64,000 nucleotides of DNA from Stenotrophomonas sp. ZAC14D1_NAIMI4_1 (GTDB taxonomy: Bacteria > Pseudomonadota > Gammaproteobacteria > Xanthomonadales > Xanthomonadaceae): contig NZ_CP026001.1 in assembly GCF_003086775.1 (NCBI RefSeq), positions 2,940,407-3,004,406 on the forward strand, read 5' to 3'. Below the pieces are notes generated by a model. It saw only the letters and a program-made list of their open reading frames with translations, was not told where the DNA came from and did no database searches. Below are positions 37,988 to 46,032 of the stretch, piece after piece. How positions within the stretch are numbered: position 1 is the stretch's first letter; every line of letters starts with the position of its first letter. Position numbers and translations under genes: made by a program.

Positions 37988-38530
37988 TCAACGCGTGCGT
38001 TGCCGCCACTGCGCGCGCGACTGCCCCCAGATCTCCAGCGGCCCGCCTTCGTAGGGTGGCGGCAACCGGCCCATGCGCAGCAGGCCACTGCCCAGCTTGC
38101 GCGCCACCGCCTTGGACTTTTCGTTGTCCTCGGCAATGGTGTGGATGACCTCGTCCCAGCCCTGCGTGTCGAACGCCCAGTCAATGGCGGCGACGGCGGC
38201 CTCCGGGGCATAGCCGCGCCCCCAACTGGCGCGGCGGATGCTCCAGCCGACCTCGGGACCGGGCCAGCCCAGGGGTTGCCACGGGCCCATGCGGCCGACC
38301 CACTCGCCGCTGGCCTTCTCGATGACGCTGAACATGGAGAAGCCGAACAGCTGCCAGGCGCCGGCCAGGCTGCAGAAGCTGCGCCAAGCCACCGAAGGCA
38401 GCTGCACGCCGCCCAGGCTGCGCATCACCTCTTCATCGGCACAGAAGGCCAGGTAGGGTTCCAGGTCCTGGGCCTGCGGCGGGCGCAGGATCAGCCGCTC
38501 GGTTTCGATGCGCAGGTCGAAGATGCTCAT
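37988..38530 (-). CDS. GNAT N-acetyltransferase, RimJ/RimL-like
   Basis: A 180-residue acetyltransferase. It opens with IETERLILRPPQAQDLEPYL, the RimJ/RimL/Acetyltransf_3 pattern. The acetyl-CoA site is WSIRRASWGRGYAPEAAVAAIDWAF (about 97-121), followed by the helix IAEDNEKSKAVARKLG. Targets in this family range from ribosomal protein N-termini to small antibiotics and cannot be told from the sequence. It sits 84 nt upstream of the GST on the same strand. Confidence 0.88.
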   Translation of the reverse strand: MSIFDLRIETERLILRPPQAQDLEPYLAFCADEEVMRSLGGVQLPSVAWRSFCSLAGAWQLFGFSMFSVIEKASGEWVGRMGPWQPLGWPGPEVGWSIRRASWGRGYAPEAAVAAIDWAFDTQGWDEVIHTIAEDNEKSKAVARKLGSGLLRMGRLPPPYEGGPLEIWGQSRAQWRQRTR

Positions 38531-38601
38531 GCAGGCTCCGTCATATGCCGTGGCCGGCCATCATCGCCGATCCGGGCGCGGTGACGATGCCCGCAAACGG
38601 A

Positions 38602-38625
38602 ACAGGCCGGCAAAAGCCGGCCTGT
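38602..38625. terminator. Hairpin downstream of the glycine-zipper gene
   Basis: ACAGGCCGGC, AAAA loop, GCCGGCCTGT: a perfect 10-bp stem. Only a short T-containing tail follows on the minus strand (TTCCGTTTG), so termination is likely but moderate. Confidence 0.6.
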
Positions 38626-38652
38626 CCGATGGACGCTGCAGCAGAAACGTTA

Positions 38653-39489
38653 CTAGCGGTTGGCCGCCGCTTCGCCGGCTGCTGCGGTCTGGGTGACCAG
38701 CTGGCCATCCACCACCGGCAGGCGGTCGCTGGCCGGCTTGTTGTCCATGCGCACGGTCTTCTCGGCGCCATCGTAGCGGTAGGTCACGTTGTAGCCCTTG
38801 ACCACATCGTTGGTACCCATGGCGATGCGCGTGCCCGGCTTGCTGGCCATGCGCATGGTGCCGGTGGTGCCGTCTTCATTGCGGTAGGTCACGTTGTAAC
38901 CGGTGACGCGGCTCGACTCGGAGGTCGCCGTTTCAGTGTGGCACTGGCGTTCGGTGCGGTTGACCACGCGGCCACCGACGTGGCGCTTGTCCACCTGGTT
39001 GCCGATGAAGCCACCGGCCACGGCGCCCGCTGCAGTGGCCGCCTTCTTGCCGTTGCCGCCACCGACCTGGTTGCCGAGCAGGCCGCCGACCACGGCGCCC
39101 ACCACGGTGCCGCCCACGTTGCCATCACGCTCGGGCAGGCGCTCCTGCACCACCACGTCCTGGCACACCTCATGCGGGGTCTGGGTGGTGGACGTCTCGC
39201 GCACCGGCTCGGTGCCGATGACCGTCGCGTACGCCTTCTGCTTCTCGGTGAGCGGGTCAACCTTCAGCACATCGGCGTATTCCAGGCCGCGCGGTGCAGT
39301 GGCATCGACCGCGTCGCCGCGCGCGCCATCATCGGCAGCGCTGCCATCGACCAGGCGCGACTCGGAAGGATTGGCGGCGCCCAGCGAATCCGGGGCCTTG
39401 TCACCACTCTTCATGAAGGCGGCGGTTGCGATGCCACCCACCAGCAGCGCGCCCGCTGCGACCAGGACAGTTGTAGTTGTGCTTTTCAT
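38653..39489 (-). CDS. Glycine-zipper 2TM-domain membrane protein
   Basis: A 278-residue protein. An N-terminal membrane segment (VLVAAGALLVGGIATAAF, about 8-25) is followed by an acidic linker (about 30-110). The glycine-zipper region (GGTVVGAVVGGLLGNQVGGG and TAAGAVAGGFIGNQV, about 127-170) is the SlyB/OmpA-like 2TM pattern, flanked by conserved Cys (HEVCQDV and ERQCHTE). Two repeats of a GYNVTYR beta-unit form the C-terminal part. AGGAGCAGGTC precedes the ATG. Probable role in envelope integrity; no direct function known. Confidence 0.82.
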   Translation of the reverse strand: MKSTTTTVLVAAGALLVGGIATAAFMKSGDKAPDSLGAANPSESRLVDGSAADDGARGDAVDATAPRGLEYADVLKVDPLTEKQKAYATVIGTEPVRETSTTQTPHEVCQDVVVQERLPERDGNVGGTVVGAVVGGLLGNQVGGGNGKKAATAAGAVAGGFIGNQVDKRHVGGRVVNRTERQCHTETATSESSRVTGYNVTYRNEDGTTGTMRMASKPGTRIAMGTNDVVKGYNVTYRYDGAEKTVRMDNKPASDRLPVVDGQLVTQTAAAGEAAANR

Positions 39490-39652
39490 GACCTGCTCCT
39501 TGCGGACCGTCCGCAACGTTCTCGATGCAGATTGCAGCATGGCCTGCCTGAACGGAATCTCCACAATTCCTGCTCATGGCCGTAACCCATTCAGCATCGG
39601 GAAATGCAGGGCCCGTGGTAGCGTTTGCACCTCGCCCACGTGGAGCCCCGCC

Positions 39653-39868
39653 ATGGCCAACCCGATGCTGCTGCCGGTCCTGCAATGGGCACGCCGGCTG
39701 CGCTACCCCACCCTGTTCAAGCTGACCGCCGGCCTGTTCGCGCTGACGCTGTTCATCCCCGACCCCATCCCGTTCGTGGACGAACTGGTGCTGGGCCTGG
39801 GCACCCTGCTGCTGGCCAACTGGAAGAACCGCAGCGCGGCGACGCCACCGCCGCTGGAACAGCGTTGA
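39653..39868 (+). CDS. Small membrane protein (DUF6116-like)
   Basis: A 71-residue protein with MANPMLLPVLQWARRLRYPTLFKL at its N-terminus and a long hydrophobic pair (about 23-55, including FIPDPIPFVDELVLGLGTLLLANW). The arrangement fits the small Xanthomonadaceae family DUF6116; I give that name from memory. The stop is only 2 nt before the TatD ATG, so the two genes are translationally linked. No function is known. Confidence 0.7.
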   Translation: MANPMLLPVLQWARRLRYPTLFKLTAGLFALTLFIPDPIPFVDELVLGLGTLLLANWKNRSAATPPPLEQR

Positions 39869-39870
39869 AC

Positions 39871-40638
39871 ATGCTGGTCGACAGCCATTGCCACCTGGAT
39901 GCCAGCGAGTTCGACCCTGACCGCACGGCCGTGATCGAACGCGCCCGCGCGGCCGGCGTGCAGGCCCAGGTGGTGCCGGCGGTGACCGCCGCCAGCTGGC
40001 CGAAGCTGCGCGAGGTCTGCCAGCAGGCACCGGGACTATACCCGGCGTACGGCCTGCACCCGATGTTCCTGGCCGAGCACCGCCCCGGGCACCTGGACCA
40101 GCTGCGCGACTGGATCGAGCGCGAGCGTCCGTGCGCGATCGGCGAGTGCGGCCTGGATTTCTTCGTCGACGGGCTGGACGCGCAGGCGCAGCAGGACTAT
40201 TTCATCGGCCAGTTGAAGCTGGCCCGCGACTTCGACCTGCCGGTGATCGTGCACGCGCGCCGCGCGGTGGATGCGGTGATCGCCGCGATCCGTCGCATCG
40301 GCGGCCTGCGTGGCGTCGTGCACAGCTTCCCCGGCAGCCCGGAGCAGGCTGCACAGCTGGACAAGCAGGGCTTCCTGCTTGGCCTGGGCGGGCCACTGAC
40401 CTACGAACGCGCGCAGCGCCTGCAGCGGCTCGTGCGGGAGATGCCGCTGCAGCAGCTGCTGCTGGAAACCGACGCACCGGACCAGCCCGACGCCGGCATC
40501 CGTGGCGAGCGCAATGAACCGGCGCGGCTGTCGGTGATCGCCCGCCACGTGGCCGCACTGCGCGGCACGGATGTGGAAACCGTGGCGCGGGCCACCAGCG
40601 AGAACGCCCGGCGGCTGTTCGCGCTGCCTGCAGCCTGA
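39871..40638 (+). CDS. TatD-family hydrolase
   Basis: A 255-residue metal-dependent hydrolase (TIM barrel). The metal motif DSHCHLD is at residues 4-10, GECGLDFF near 92, VHARRAVDAVI near 125, VVHSFPGSPEQA near 150, and LETDAPDQP near 205. The set is complete, so it should be active. It is closest in pattern to the YjjV/YcfH group, which have deoxyribonuclease or D-aminoacyl-tRNA deacylase activity. It follows a tiny membrane gene by 2 nt. Confidence 0.93.
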   Translation: MLVDSHCHLDASEFDPDRTAVIERARAAGVQAQVVPAVTAASWPKLREVCQQAPGLYPAYGLHPMFLAEHRPGHLDQLRDWIERERPCAIGECGLDFFVDGLDAQAQQDYFIGQLKLARDFDLPVIVHARRAVDAVIAAIRRIGGLRGVVHSFPGSPEQAAQLDKQGFLLGLGGPLTYERAQRLQRLVREMPLQQLLLETDAPDQPDAGIRGERNEPARLSVIARHVAALRGTDVETVARATSENARRLFALPAA

Positions 40639-40645
40639 CCGTCTC

Positions 40646-40669
40646 CCGCCGGGCATGGCCCGGCGCTAC
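40646..40669 (-). repeat. SMAG-like GTAG palindrome
   Basis: Minus-strand GTAGCGCCGGGCC followed by ATGCCCGGCGGG, located between convergent tatD (+) and tcdA (-). It may end both transcripts. Confidence 0.75.
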
Positions 40670-40672
40670 CGC

Positions 40673-41488
40673 TCAAACCTCGGCGGCTTCGGCCTTCACC
40701 TTCTTCGGCTCCAGCAGCATTTCCAGCGCCTTGCCGACTGCAGCGAAGGCGAACGCGCCGGTGATATGCGTGGCCGCACCCAGCCCGGCACCGCAATCCA
40801 GCTTCAGCGCGGCATCGGCGCCCAGGTTCGGCCGCAGGCCGCAGACGCTGCCATCGGCCTGCGGGTACTTCACGTTTTCCAGCGAGTACACCGCCGGCAC
40901 GCCGAAGTAGCGCTTGGCGTTCTTCGGGAAGTTGAACTCGCTGCGCAGCTTCTTGCGGATCAGCGCCAGCATTGCGTCGTGCTCGGTACGCGAGACATCA
41001 CGGATGCGCACCAGGGTCGGGTCGGTACGCCCGCCGGCGGCGCCCACCGTCAGCAGCGGCAGCTTGCGGCGACGGCACCAGGCGATGGTTTCCACCTTCA
41101 CCCGGAAGCTGTCGCAGGCGTCGATGACCAGGTCGAAACCACGGTCCAGCAGTTCGGCCATGTTGCCGGTGGTGAGGAACGCCTGCACCGCATCGACCTC
41201 GATCTGCGGATTGATCGCGCGGCAGCGCTCGGCCATCGCCTCGGATTTGTTGCGGCCGTAGTTGCCTTCCATCGCCGGCAGCTGCCGGTTGGTGTTGGAC
41301 ACGCAGATGTCATCGGCATCGATCAGGGTCAGGTGGCCGACTGCCGAACGGGCCAGCGCTTCCACGACCCACGAGCCGACGCCGCCCATGCCCACCACCG
41401 CCACGCGGCTGCCCTGCAGGCGCTCGAGCGCGCCTACGCCATACAGCCGTTCGATGCCGGCGAAGCGTTGTTTGACCTGTTCGTTCAT
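40673..41488 (-). CDS. tcdA: tRNA threonylcarbamoyladenosine dehydratase
   Basis: A 271-residue E1-like ThiF-fold enzyme. VAVVGMGGVGSWVVEALARS (about 29-48) binds ATP. IDADDICVSNTNRQLPA and NPQIEVDAVQAFLT follow, and DLVIDACDSFRVKV is typical of CsdL/TcdA rather than MoeB or ThiF. TcdA converts tRNA t6A37 into cyclic ct6A, sharpening decoding of ANN codons. Length matches the E. coli protein (268). No CsdA/CsdE sulfur genes lie nearby. Confidence 0.93.
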   Translation of the reverse strand: MNEQVKQRFAGIERLYGVGALERLQGSRVAVVGMGGVGSWVVEALARSAVGHLTLIDADDICVSNTNRQLPAMEGNYGRNKSEAMAERCRAINPQIEVDAVQAFLTTGNMAELLDRGFDLVIDACDSFRVKVETIAWCRRRKLPLLTVGAAGGRTDPTLVRIRDVSRTEHDAMLALIRKKLRSEFNFPKNAKRYFGVPAVYSLENVKYPQADGSVCGLRPNLGADAALKLDCGAGLGAATHITGAFAFAAVGKALEMLLEPKKVKAEAAEV

Positions 41489-41596
41489 GGGGCTATTTTA
41501 ACGTGCAGGCAGCGGCGGCCATAGCGGGCCGCCATCGAACCCACCGTTGCACGCCCGCGCATCACCCATTCGCGCATCACCCACGGAGGAGCAAGC

Positions 41597-42031
41597 ATGA
41601 ACGCCAGCCCGACCCGTCGTCCCTCCAGCGCCCAGCGCTACCTGTTCGTGCTCGGCCTGGGCCTGCTGATCGGCCTGGTCGCCACGGTGATGGTGGGCCG
41701 CGCCCTGCAGGCGGGCCGCGATCCCTTCCCGCACAGCCTGATGCACGTGATGCAGCGGCAGGCCGAACTGCTGCAGCAGGCCCAGCAGCAGAACCGCTGC
41801 AGCCTGGCTGACAGCGTGCCGCGCCTGCAGTCGCTGCGCCTGCTGTCCAACGACCTGGACCTGGCGTTTCCCGGGCTGAAGGAGGATGCGCGCTTCCAGC
41901 AGCACGCCAGCCAGTACCGGGCCAGCCTCAATGCCGCGCTGGCCGCCCCGCCCGCCGACTGCGCCGCGCTGGGCAAGGTCGTGCAGACCGTGCAGGACGA
42001 CTGCCGGGCCTGCCACCAGGACTTCCGCTGA
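41597..42031 (+). CDS. Membrane-anchored cytochrome c'-like protein
   Basis: A 144-residue protein with one N-terminal membrane helix (YLFVLGLGLLIGLVATVMVG, about 15-34) and a helical domain ending in the haem-c motif CRACH (136-140) just before the C-terminus. That position is typical of cytochrome c' four-helix bundles, where the haem often binds nitric oxide or carbon monoxide. An uncleaved anchor is unusual, since most family members are soluble. The start follows GGAGG (about 6 nt). Haem attachment would need the Ccm system, not seen here. Confidence 0.75.
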   Translation: MNASPTRRPSSAQRYLFVLGLGLLIGLVATVMVGRALQAGRDPFPHSLMHVMQRQAELLQQAQQQNRCSLADSVPRLQSLRLLSNDLDLAFPGLKEDARFQQHASQYRASLNAALAAPPADCAALGKVVQTVQDDCRACHQDFR

Positions 42032-42160
42032 TTCATCTTCCAGCCGGGGAAGGCCGACGTGATTGGCACCTTGTTCACGTTGAAAAGTGGACGATTCGAT
42101 CACCCTGCTGCATGACGCAGTACCACCCTTCCATCCGCCTTCACGGCCAGGAGACGCCCC

Positions 42161-42658
42161 ATGAAGATCCAGCTCATCGCTGCCAGTGCCATTGCTACGC
42201 TCGCCCTGGCTGGCTGCGCCACCTCGCCCGGTTACGGCGGCGGTGGTTACAACAACGGTGGCTACAACAATGGCGGCTATGGCAACAACGGCGGCTACAA
42301 CCAGAACCGTTGCGCCGACTGCGGCATCGTCACCCGCATCAATACCGTGGCCTCGGGCCGCACCGCGCCCAGCGCGACCGGCGCCATCCTCGGTGGCATC
42401 GTCGGCGCCGTGGCCGGCCATGAGATCTCCGACCACACCGGCGGCAGCCGGGGCAACAAGAACGTCGCCGCCGCCGCAGGCGCGGTGGGTGGTGCCCTGG
42501 CCGGCAACCAGATCCAGAAGAACGTGACCAGCGATACCTACGACATCACCGTGCGCATGGATGATGGCCGTACCGTCGTGGTCAACCAGCGCGACCTGGC
42601 CGGCATCCGTGAGAACACCTACGTGCGCGTGGTCAACGGCCGCGTCGTCCTGCGCTGA
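42161..42658 (+). CDS. Glycine-zipper outer-membrane lipoprotein (SlyB/OsmB-like)
   Basis: A 165-residue lipoprotein. The signal peptide ends in the lipobox LAGC (Cys at 19). A Gly/Tyr/Asn-rich low-complexity stretch (about 25-48) with several GGYNN units follows. The glycine-zipper region is ATGAILGGIVGAVAGHEIS and AAAGAVGGALAGNQIQ (about 72-115), and the C-terminal part is a small beta-unit (YDITVRMDDGRTVVV). AGGAG precedes the start. A terminator follows the stop. Probable role in outer-membrane stability. Confidence 0.85.
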   Translation: MKIQLIAASAIATLALAGCATSPGYGGGGYNNGGYNNGGYGNNGGYNQNRCADCGIVTRINTVASGRTAPSATGAILGGIVGAVAGHEISDHTGGSRGNKNVAAAAGAVGGALAGNQIQKNVTSDTYDITVRMDDGRTVVVNQRDLAGIRENTYVRVVNGRVVLR

Positions 42659-42681
42659 TCCGGCAGGTGACGGTGGCAATG

Positions 42682-42709
42682 AAAAAGGCCCGCTTGCGCG
42701 GGCCTTTTT
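42682..42709. terminator. Bidirectional terminator
   Basis: AAAAAGGCCCGC, TTGC loop, GCGGGCCTTTTT between the lipoprotein gene (+) and the cold-shock gene (-); T-runs on both strands. Confidence 0.92.
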
Positions 42710-42731
42710 CGTGCAGCACGCTGCAGGCCGT

Positions 42732-42941
42732 TCAGACCGGCTCTACGGCATCTGCCTGCAGGCCCTTCTGGCCCTGCACGACGGTGAAGGTGACCTTCTG
42801 GCCTTCCTTCAGGCTCTTGAAGCCCTGGGTCTGGATGGCACGGAAATGCACGAACACGTCTTCGCCGTTTTCACGGCTGATGAAGCCGAAGCCCTTTGCA
42901 TCGTTGAACCACTTGACGGTACCGGTCTCGCGATCAGACAT
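42732..42941 (-). CDS. Cold-shock protein, CspA family
   Basis: A 69-residue single-domain nucleic-acid chaperone. The RNA-binding motifs are [15 protein letters not shown] (RNP1 region) and DVFVHFRAI (RNP2), with [14 protein letters not shown] completing the barrel. The start is taken at MSDRETG because AGGGAG lies 8 nt before it; an upstream in-frame GTG has no ribosome site. The 234-bp gap to the divergent DUF456 gene may hold a long 5' leader like those of other cold-shock genes, but I cannot define a thermosensor. Confidence 0.95.
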   Translation of the reverse strand: MSDRETGTVKWFNDAKGFGFISRENGEDVFVHFRAIQTQGFKSLKEGQKVTFTVVQGQKGLQADAVEPV

Positions 42942-43175
42942 CTCACTCACTCCCTGGTGACTCTCTTGTTGTTGGAAACGCCTGTTGGGCGGCTGACAAG
43001 CAAGGGGGAAGCGAGGTGCAACGATGCAGCGGATCGAAGAGATCTTGCTTCATCAGGCCACGATCCACGGTGACCTTGCCAAGCTCAGCGACTGCAACTT
43101 AACCCGACCAAAACGAAAAAGCAACTGCCAAAATTCTTCACTGTCAACCCCAAAAAGACCACCATACTGGACAGC
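42942..43175. other. Divergent intergenic region with low-GC segment
   Basis: The gap between the cold-shock gene and the DUF456 gene is markedly A/T-richer at 43090-43150 than the rest of the window. It must contain two divergent promoters. On the minus strand, TTGACA (complement of 43141-43146) is a good -35 candidate for the cold-shock gene, but a matching -10 is not clear. Confidence 0.45.
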
Positions 43176-43661
43176 ATGGACCTCTCATTCATCTTGTATC
43201 TGCTAGCGGTCATTTTTGTCCTTGTGGGCATCGCGGGCATCATCCTGCCGGCGCTTCCGGGCGTACCGCTGGTCTTCGTCGGACTGCTGCTGGCAGCATG
43301 GGCTGACGGCTTCGCACATGTCGGCTGGCCCACCCTGGTCATCCTCGGCGTGCTGACCGCGCTCTCCCTGCTGGTCGATGTCCTGTCCACGGTGGTCGGG
43401 GCGCAACGGGTGGGTGCCAGCCGCAAGGCACTGTGGGGCACCTTCATCGGCAGCATCGTGGGCCTGTTCTTCATGCCCGTCGGCCTGTTTGCCGGCCCCC
43501 TGCTGGGCGCCCTGCTCGGCGAGTACTGGCACACCCGCGAGCTTGGGCGCTCGACCAAGGTCGGCCTGGCCACCTGGCTGGGCATCCTGCTGGGCCTGGC
43601 GCTGAAGCTGGCCGTAGTGATCGCCATGCTGGGCCTGTTCGCCTTTGCCTGGTTCCTGTAA
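43176..43661 (+). CDS. DUF456 integral membrane protein
   Basis: A 161-residue protein that is almost entirely hydrophobic. Helices lie near 4-38 (a bent pair), 48-70, 85-112 and 128-160, with conserved GIILPALPGVPLVFVGLLLA, GSIVGLFFMPVGLFAGPLLGALLGE and a short basic loop between. This matches DUF456, a family of small four- to five-helix proteins of unknown function. It stands alone between divergent and downstream genes. Confidence 0.88.
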   Translation: MDLSFILYLLAVIFVLVGIAGIILPALPGVPLVFVGLLLAAWADGFAHVGWPTLVILGVLTALSLLVDVLSTVVGAQRVGASRKALWGTFIGSIVGLFFMPVGLFAGPLLGALLGEYWHTRELGRSTKVGLATWLGILLGLALKLAVVIAMLGLFAFAWFL

Positions 43662-43782
43662 CCGCGCCGCCTTCACGCCACGCGCACGCCCGCGCCGGGC
43701 ATAAACCAAGGGGCTGGCCGTCGCCACGGGCAGCCGCCACACTGTGCGTCTTTCCGTATTCATCCCTGAAGGGCCTGCTGCA

Positions 43783-44937
43783 ATGACCCTCCCCACGCTG
43801 CTCCCCCGCTTCGCGCCGCTGGCGCTGGCCCTGGCCAGTGCGCCGCTTGCCGCGCAGGAAATCGCGCCCACTTCAACCGCTACGCCGGCCGGCTGCGCCG
43901 CCGTCGACAGTGACGCCGCGCGCCTGGCCTGCTACGACCGGCTGTTCGGCCGCAACGTCCAGGCCACGGCCGAGGCGGACGCCGCCGCCCAGCAGGCCGC
44001 ACAGGCCCTGCGCGAACAACGCCAGGCGTCACGCCTCAGCCAGGGCGAAGAAAAGCTGCGCACCCGCGTGGGCGACCTCTTCCGCCCGGCGCCGGACGAC
44101 AGCGCCCTGGCCAACGCCGGCCGCGGCTCGCTGCTGGACAGCCGCTGGGAACTGGCCGAGGACTCCAAGCTGGGCCCGTTCCAGCTGCGCGCCTACAAGC
44201 CGGTCTACCTGTTGCCCGCCTTCTGGACCAGCGACAAGAACCAGATGCCGCAGTCGCCGAACCCGGCCAACAGCGTAACCACGCCGCAGGTGCTGGACAG
44301 CACCGAGCTGAAGTTCCAGATCAGCTTCAAGACCAAGATCGCCGAGAACCTGTTCGGCGACAACGGTGACATCTGGGCCGGCTATACCCAGAGCTCGCGC
44401 TGGCAGGCCTACAACGCCGAGAATTCGCGCCCGTTCCGCGAAACCAACTACGAGCCGGAAGTGATGATGGTGTTCCGCAACGGCTACTCCATCGGTGGCT
44501 GGCGTGGGCGGATGACCGGCATCGGCCTCAACCACCAGTCCAACGGCCGGCCTGACCCGCTGTCGCGCAGCTGGAACCGGGTGATGCTCAACATCGGCCT
44601 GGACCGTGAGAACTGGGCGCTGGTGCTGCGCCCGTGGTACCGCATTCCCGAGTCGCGCAGCGAAGACAACAATCCGGATATCGAAGACTACATGGGCCGC
44701 GGCGACGCGACCCTGATCTGGAACCGCAACGGCCATGAAGTCGCGCTGATGGCGCGCCATTCGCTGCGCACCGGCGACCGTTCGCACGGCGCGCTGCAGC
44801 TCGACTACGGCTTCCCGATCAGCAACCTGCTGCGCGGCCATATCCAGGTGTTCGATGGCTACGGCGAGAGCATGATCGACTACAACCACAAGGCCACCTA
44901 CGTGGGCGTGGGCGTATCGCTGCTGGAGTGGTTCTGA
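43783..44937 (+). CDS. pldA: Outer-membrane phospholipase A1
   Basis: A 384-residue protein. A signal peptide (ending AAQE) precedes a helical N-terminal region of about 100 residues with the Cys-pair motif CAAVDSDAARLACYDRLF and Ala/Gln/Glu-rich coil. The 12-strand PldA barrel starts near GPFQLRAYKPVYLLP. The catalytic block is GIGLNHQSNGRPDPLSRSWNR, with the His and Ser of the HxSNG active site, and the protein ends in an aromatic residue (LLEWF). E. coli PldA has 289 residues, so the N-terminal domain is an addition. It hydrolyses phospholipids in the outer leaflet. Its stop overlaps the arsC start. Confidence 0.93.
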   Translation: MTLPTLLPRFAPLALALASAPLAAQEIAPTSTATPAGCAAVDSDAARLACYDRLFGRNVQATAEADAAAQQAAQALREQRQASRLSQGEEKLRTRVGDLFRPAPDDSALANAGRGSLLDSRWELAEDSKLGPFQLRAYKPVYLLPAFWTSDKNQMPQSPNPANSVTTPQVLDSTELKFQISFKTKIAENLFGDNGDIWAGYTQSSRWQAYNAENSRPFRETNYEPEVMMVFRNGYSIGGWRGRMTGIGLNHQSNGRPDPLSRSWNRVMLNIGLDRENWALVLRPWYRIPESRSEDNNPDIEDYMGRGDATLIWNRNGHEVALMARHSLRTGDRSHGALQLDYGFPISNLLRGHIQVFDGYGESMIDYNHKATYVGVGVSLLEWF

Positions 44938-45278
44938 TGACCGTGACGATCTGGCACAACCCGGCGTGCAGCAATTCGCGCGGCGCGCTGGCGCTGATCC
45001 GCGAAGCCGGCATCGAACCGGTGGTGGTGGACTACCTGGGCGCCCCGCCCGACGTGGCCACCCTGCGCCAGGTGCTGGCCGAATCCAGCCTGTCCGCCAT
45101 CGACCTGGTGCGCAGCAAGGAGCCGCAGTTCGTTGAACTCGGCCTGGCCGGTGCCGATGAAGCCACCCTGCTGGCCGCCATGGCCAAGCACCCGCGGCTG
45201 ATCAACCGCCCCATCGTGCGCACCCCCAAGGGCACGCGCCTGTGCCGCCCGCCGGAGCGCGTCCTCGACCTGCTGTAG
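44937..45278 (+). CDS. arsC: ArsC-family arsenate reductase (glutaredoxin type)
   Basis: A 113-residue reductase. The catalytic Cys is in NPACSNSRGAL (about 12), the glutathione/glutaredoxin-dependent ArsC signature CxxS. RPIVRTPKGTRLCRPPERVLDLL carries the Arg residues that stabilise the arsenate-thiolate. The ATG overlaps the pldA stop (TGATG). No arsB, arsR or acr3 gene is nearby, so the natural role may be broader than arsenate. An inverted SMAG pair follows immediately. Confidence 0.9.
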   Translation: MTVTIWHNPACSNSRGALALIREAGIEPVVVDYLGAPPDVATLRQVLAESSLSAIDLVRSKEPQFVELGLAGADEATLLAAMAKHPRLINRPIVRTPKGTRLCRPPERVLDLL

Positions 45279-45340
45279 GTAACGTCGACCGTTGGTCGAC
45301 TGTCGCACGCAGGGCGGAGTCGACCAACGGTCGACTCTAC
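45275..45340. repeat. Inverted SMAG pair after arsC
   Basis: Two copies of a GTCGACC...GGTCGAC palindrome (45284-45300 and 45319-45335) face each other, the first headed TAGGT and the last ending CTAC. Such inverted dimers fold into a double hairpin and may end both arsC (+) and the GST (-) transcripts. Confidence 0.8.
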
Positions 45341-45359
45341 CCCGCCATGACGCAGGCAA

Positions 45360-45995
45360 TTACAGCCAGTCGGTGATGCCTTCGCGGCGGTAGGTCTCGA
45401 TGAATGACGGTCGCGCCTTCAGGCGCTGCGCGTAGACCTTCAGCACCGGCAGGCTGTCTGCCGGGGTGGGCATGTTGCGCGACCAGCGCATCAGCATCAC
45501 CAGCATGAAATCGACCACGCTCGGCGCTTCGCCCAGCACGTACGGCCCCTGCGTCTGCAGGTGCGCGGCCATCCGCTGCCACGCGGCTTCCAGGCGCTGG
45601 CGCGCCATCGCCTGGGTGGCGGCGACGTTGGCTTCTCCGGCGGCTTCATGCGGGTAGAACCACGCGCGGTAGGCGGGCTGCAGGGTGTTGGCGCACCAGA
45701 ACATCCAGCGGTATGCCTGGCCGCGCGCGGGCGTACCCGGCGCCGGCAGCAGTCCCGCCTCGGGGTGGCGGTCTGCCAGGTACAGCGCGATGGCAGCCGC
45801 TTCGGTCAGCACCTGGCCATCGATCTGCAGCGTCGGCACCACGCCTGCCGGGTTCAACGCCAGGTACGGCGCCGCCTTGTGCTCGCGCGTGTCGAAATCC
45901 AGCAGCACCAGTTCGTGCTCGATGCCCAGTTCGACCAGCAGCCAGTGCACCACCAGCGAGGCGGTGCTGACAGACCCATACAGCGTAGTGCGCAT
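45360..45995 (-). CDS. Glutathione S-transferase
   Basis: A 211-residue GST. TLYGSVSTASLVVHWLLVELG (about 3-23) forms the thiol-binding start, NPAGVVPTLQIDGQVLTEAAAIALYLADRHPEAG the glutathione pocket, and the C-terminal helices include YVLGEAPSVVDFMLVMLMRWSR. This pattern matches the beta/GstA group of proteobacteria. It is one of three GSTs in the window and shows no clear regulatory partner. Exact substrate not predictable. Confidence 0.9.
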   Translation of the reverse strand: MRTTLYGSVSTASLVVHWLLVELGIEHELVLLDFDTREHKAAPYLALNPAGVVPTLQIDGQVLTEAAAIALYLADRHPEAGLLPAPGTPARGQAYRWMFWCANTLQPAYRAWFYPHEAAGEANVAATQAMARQRLEAAWQRMAAHLQTQGPYVLGEAPSVVDFMLVMLMRWSRNMPTPADSLPVLKVYAQRLKARPSFIETYRREGITDWL

Positions 45996-46032
45996 GCGAC
46001 GACTCCGGTTGCGGGAAGCGCCGATTATGCGC

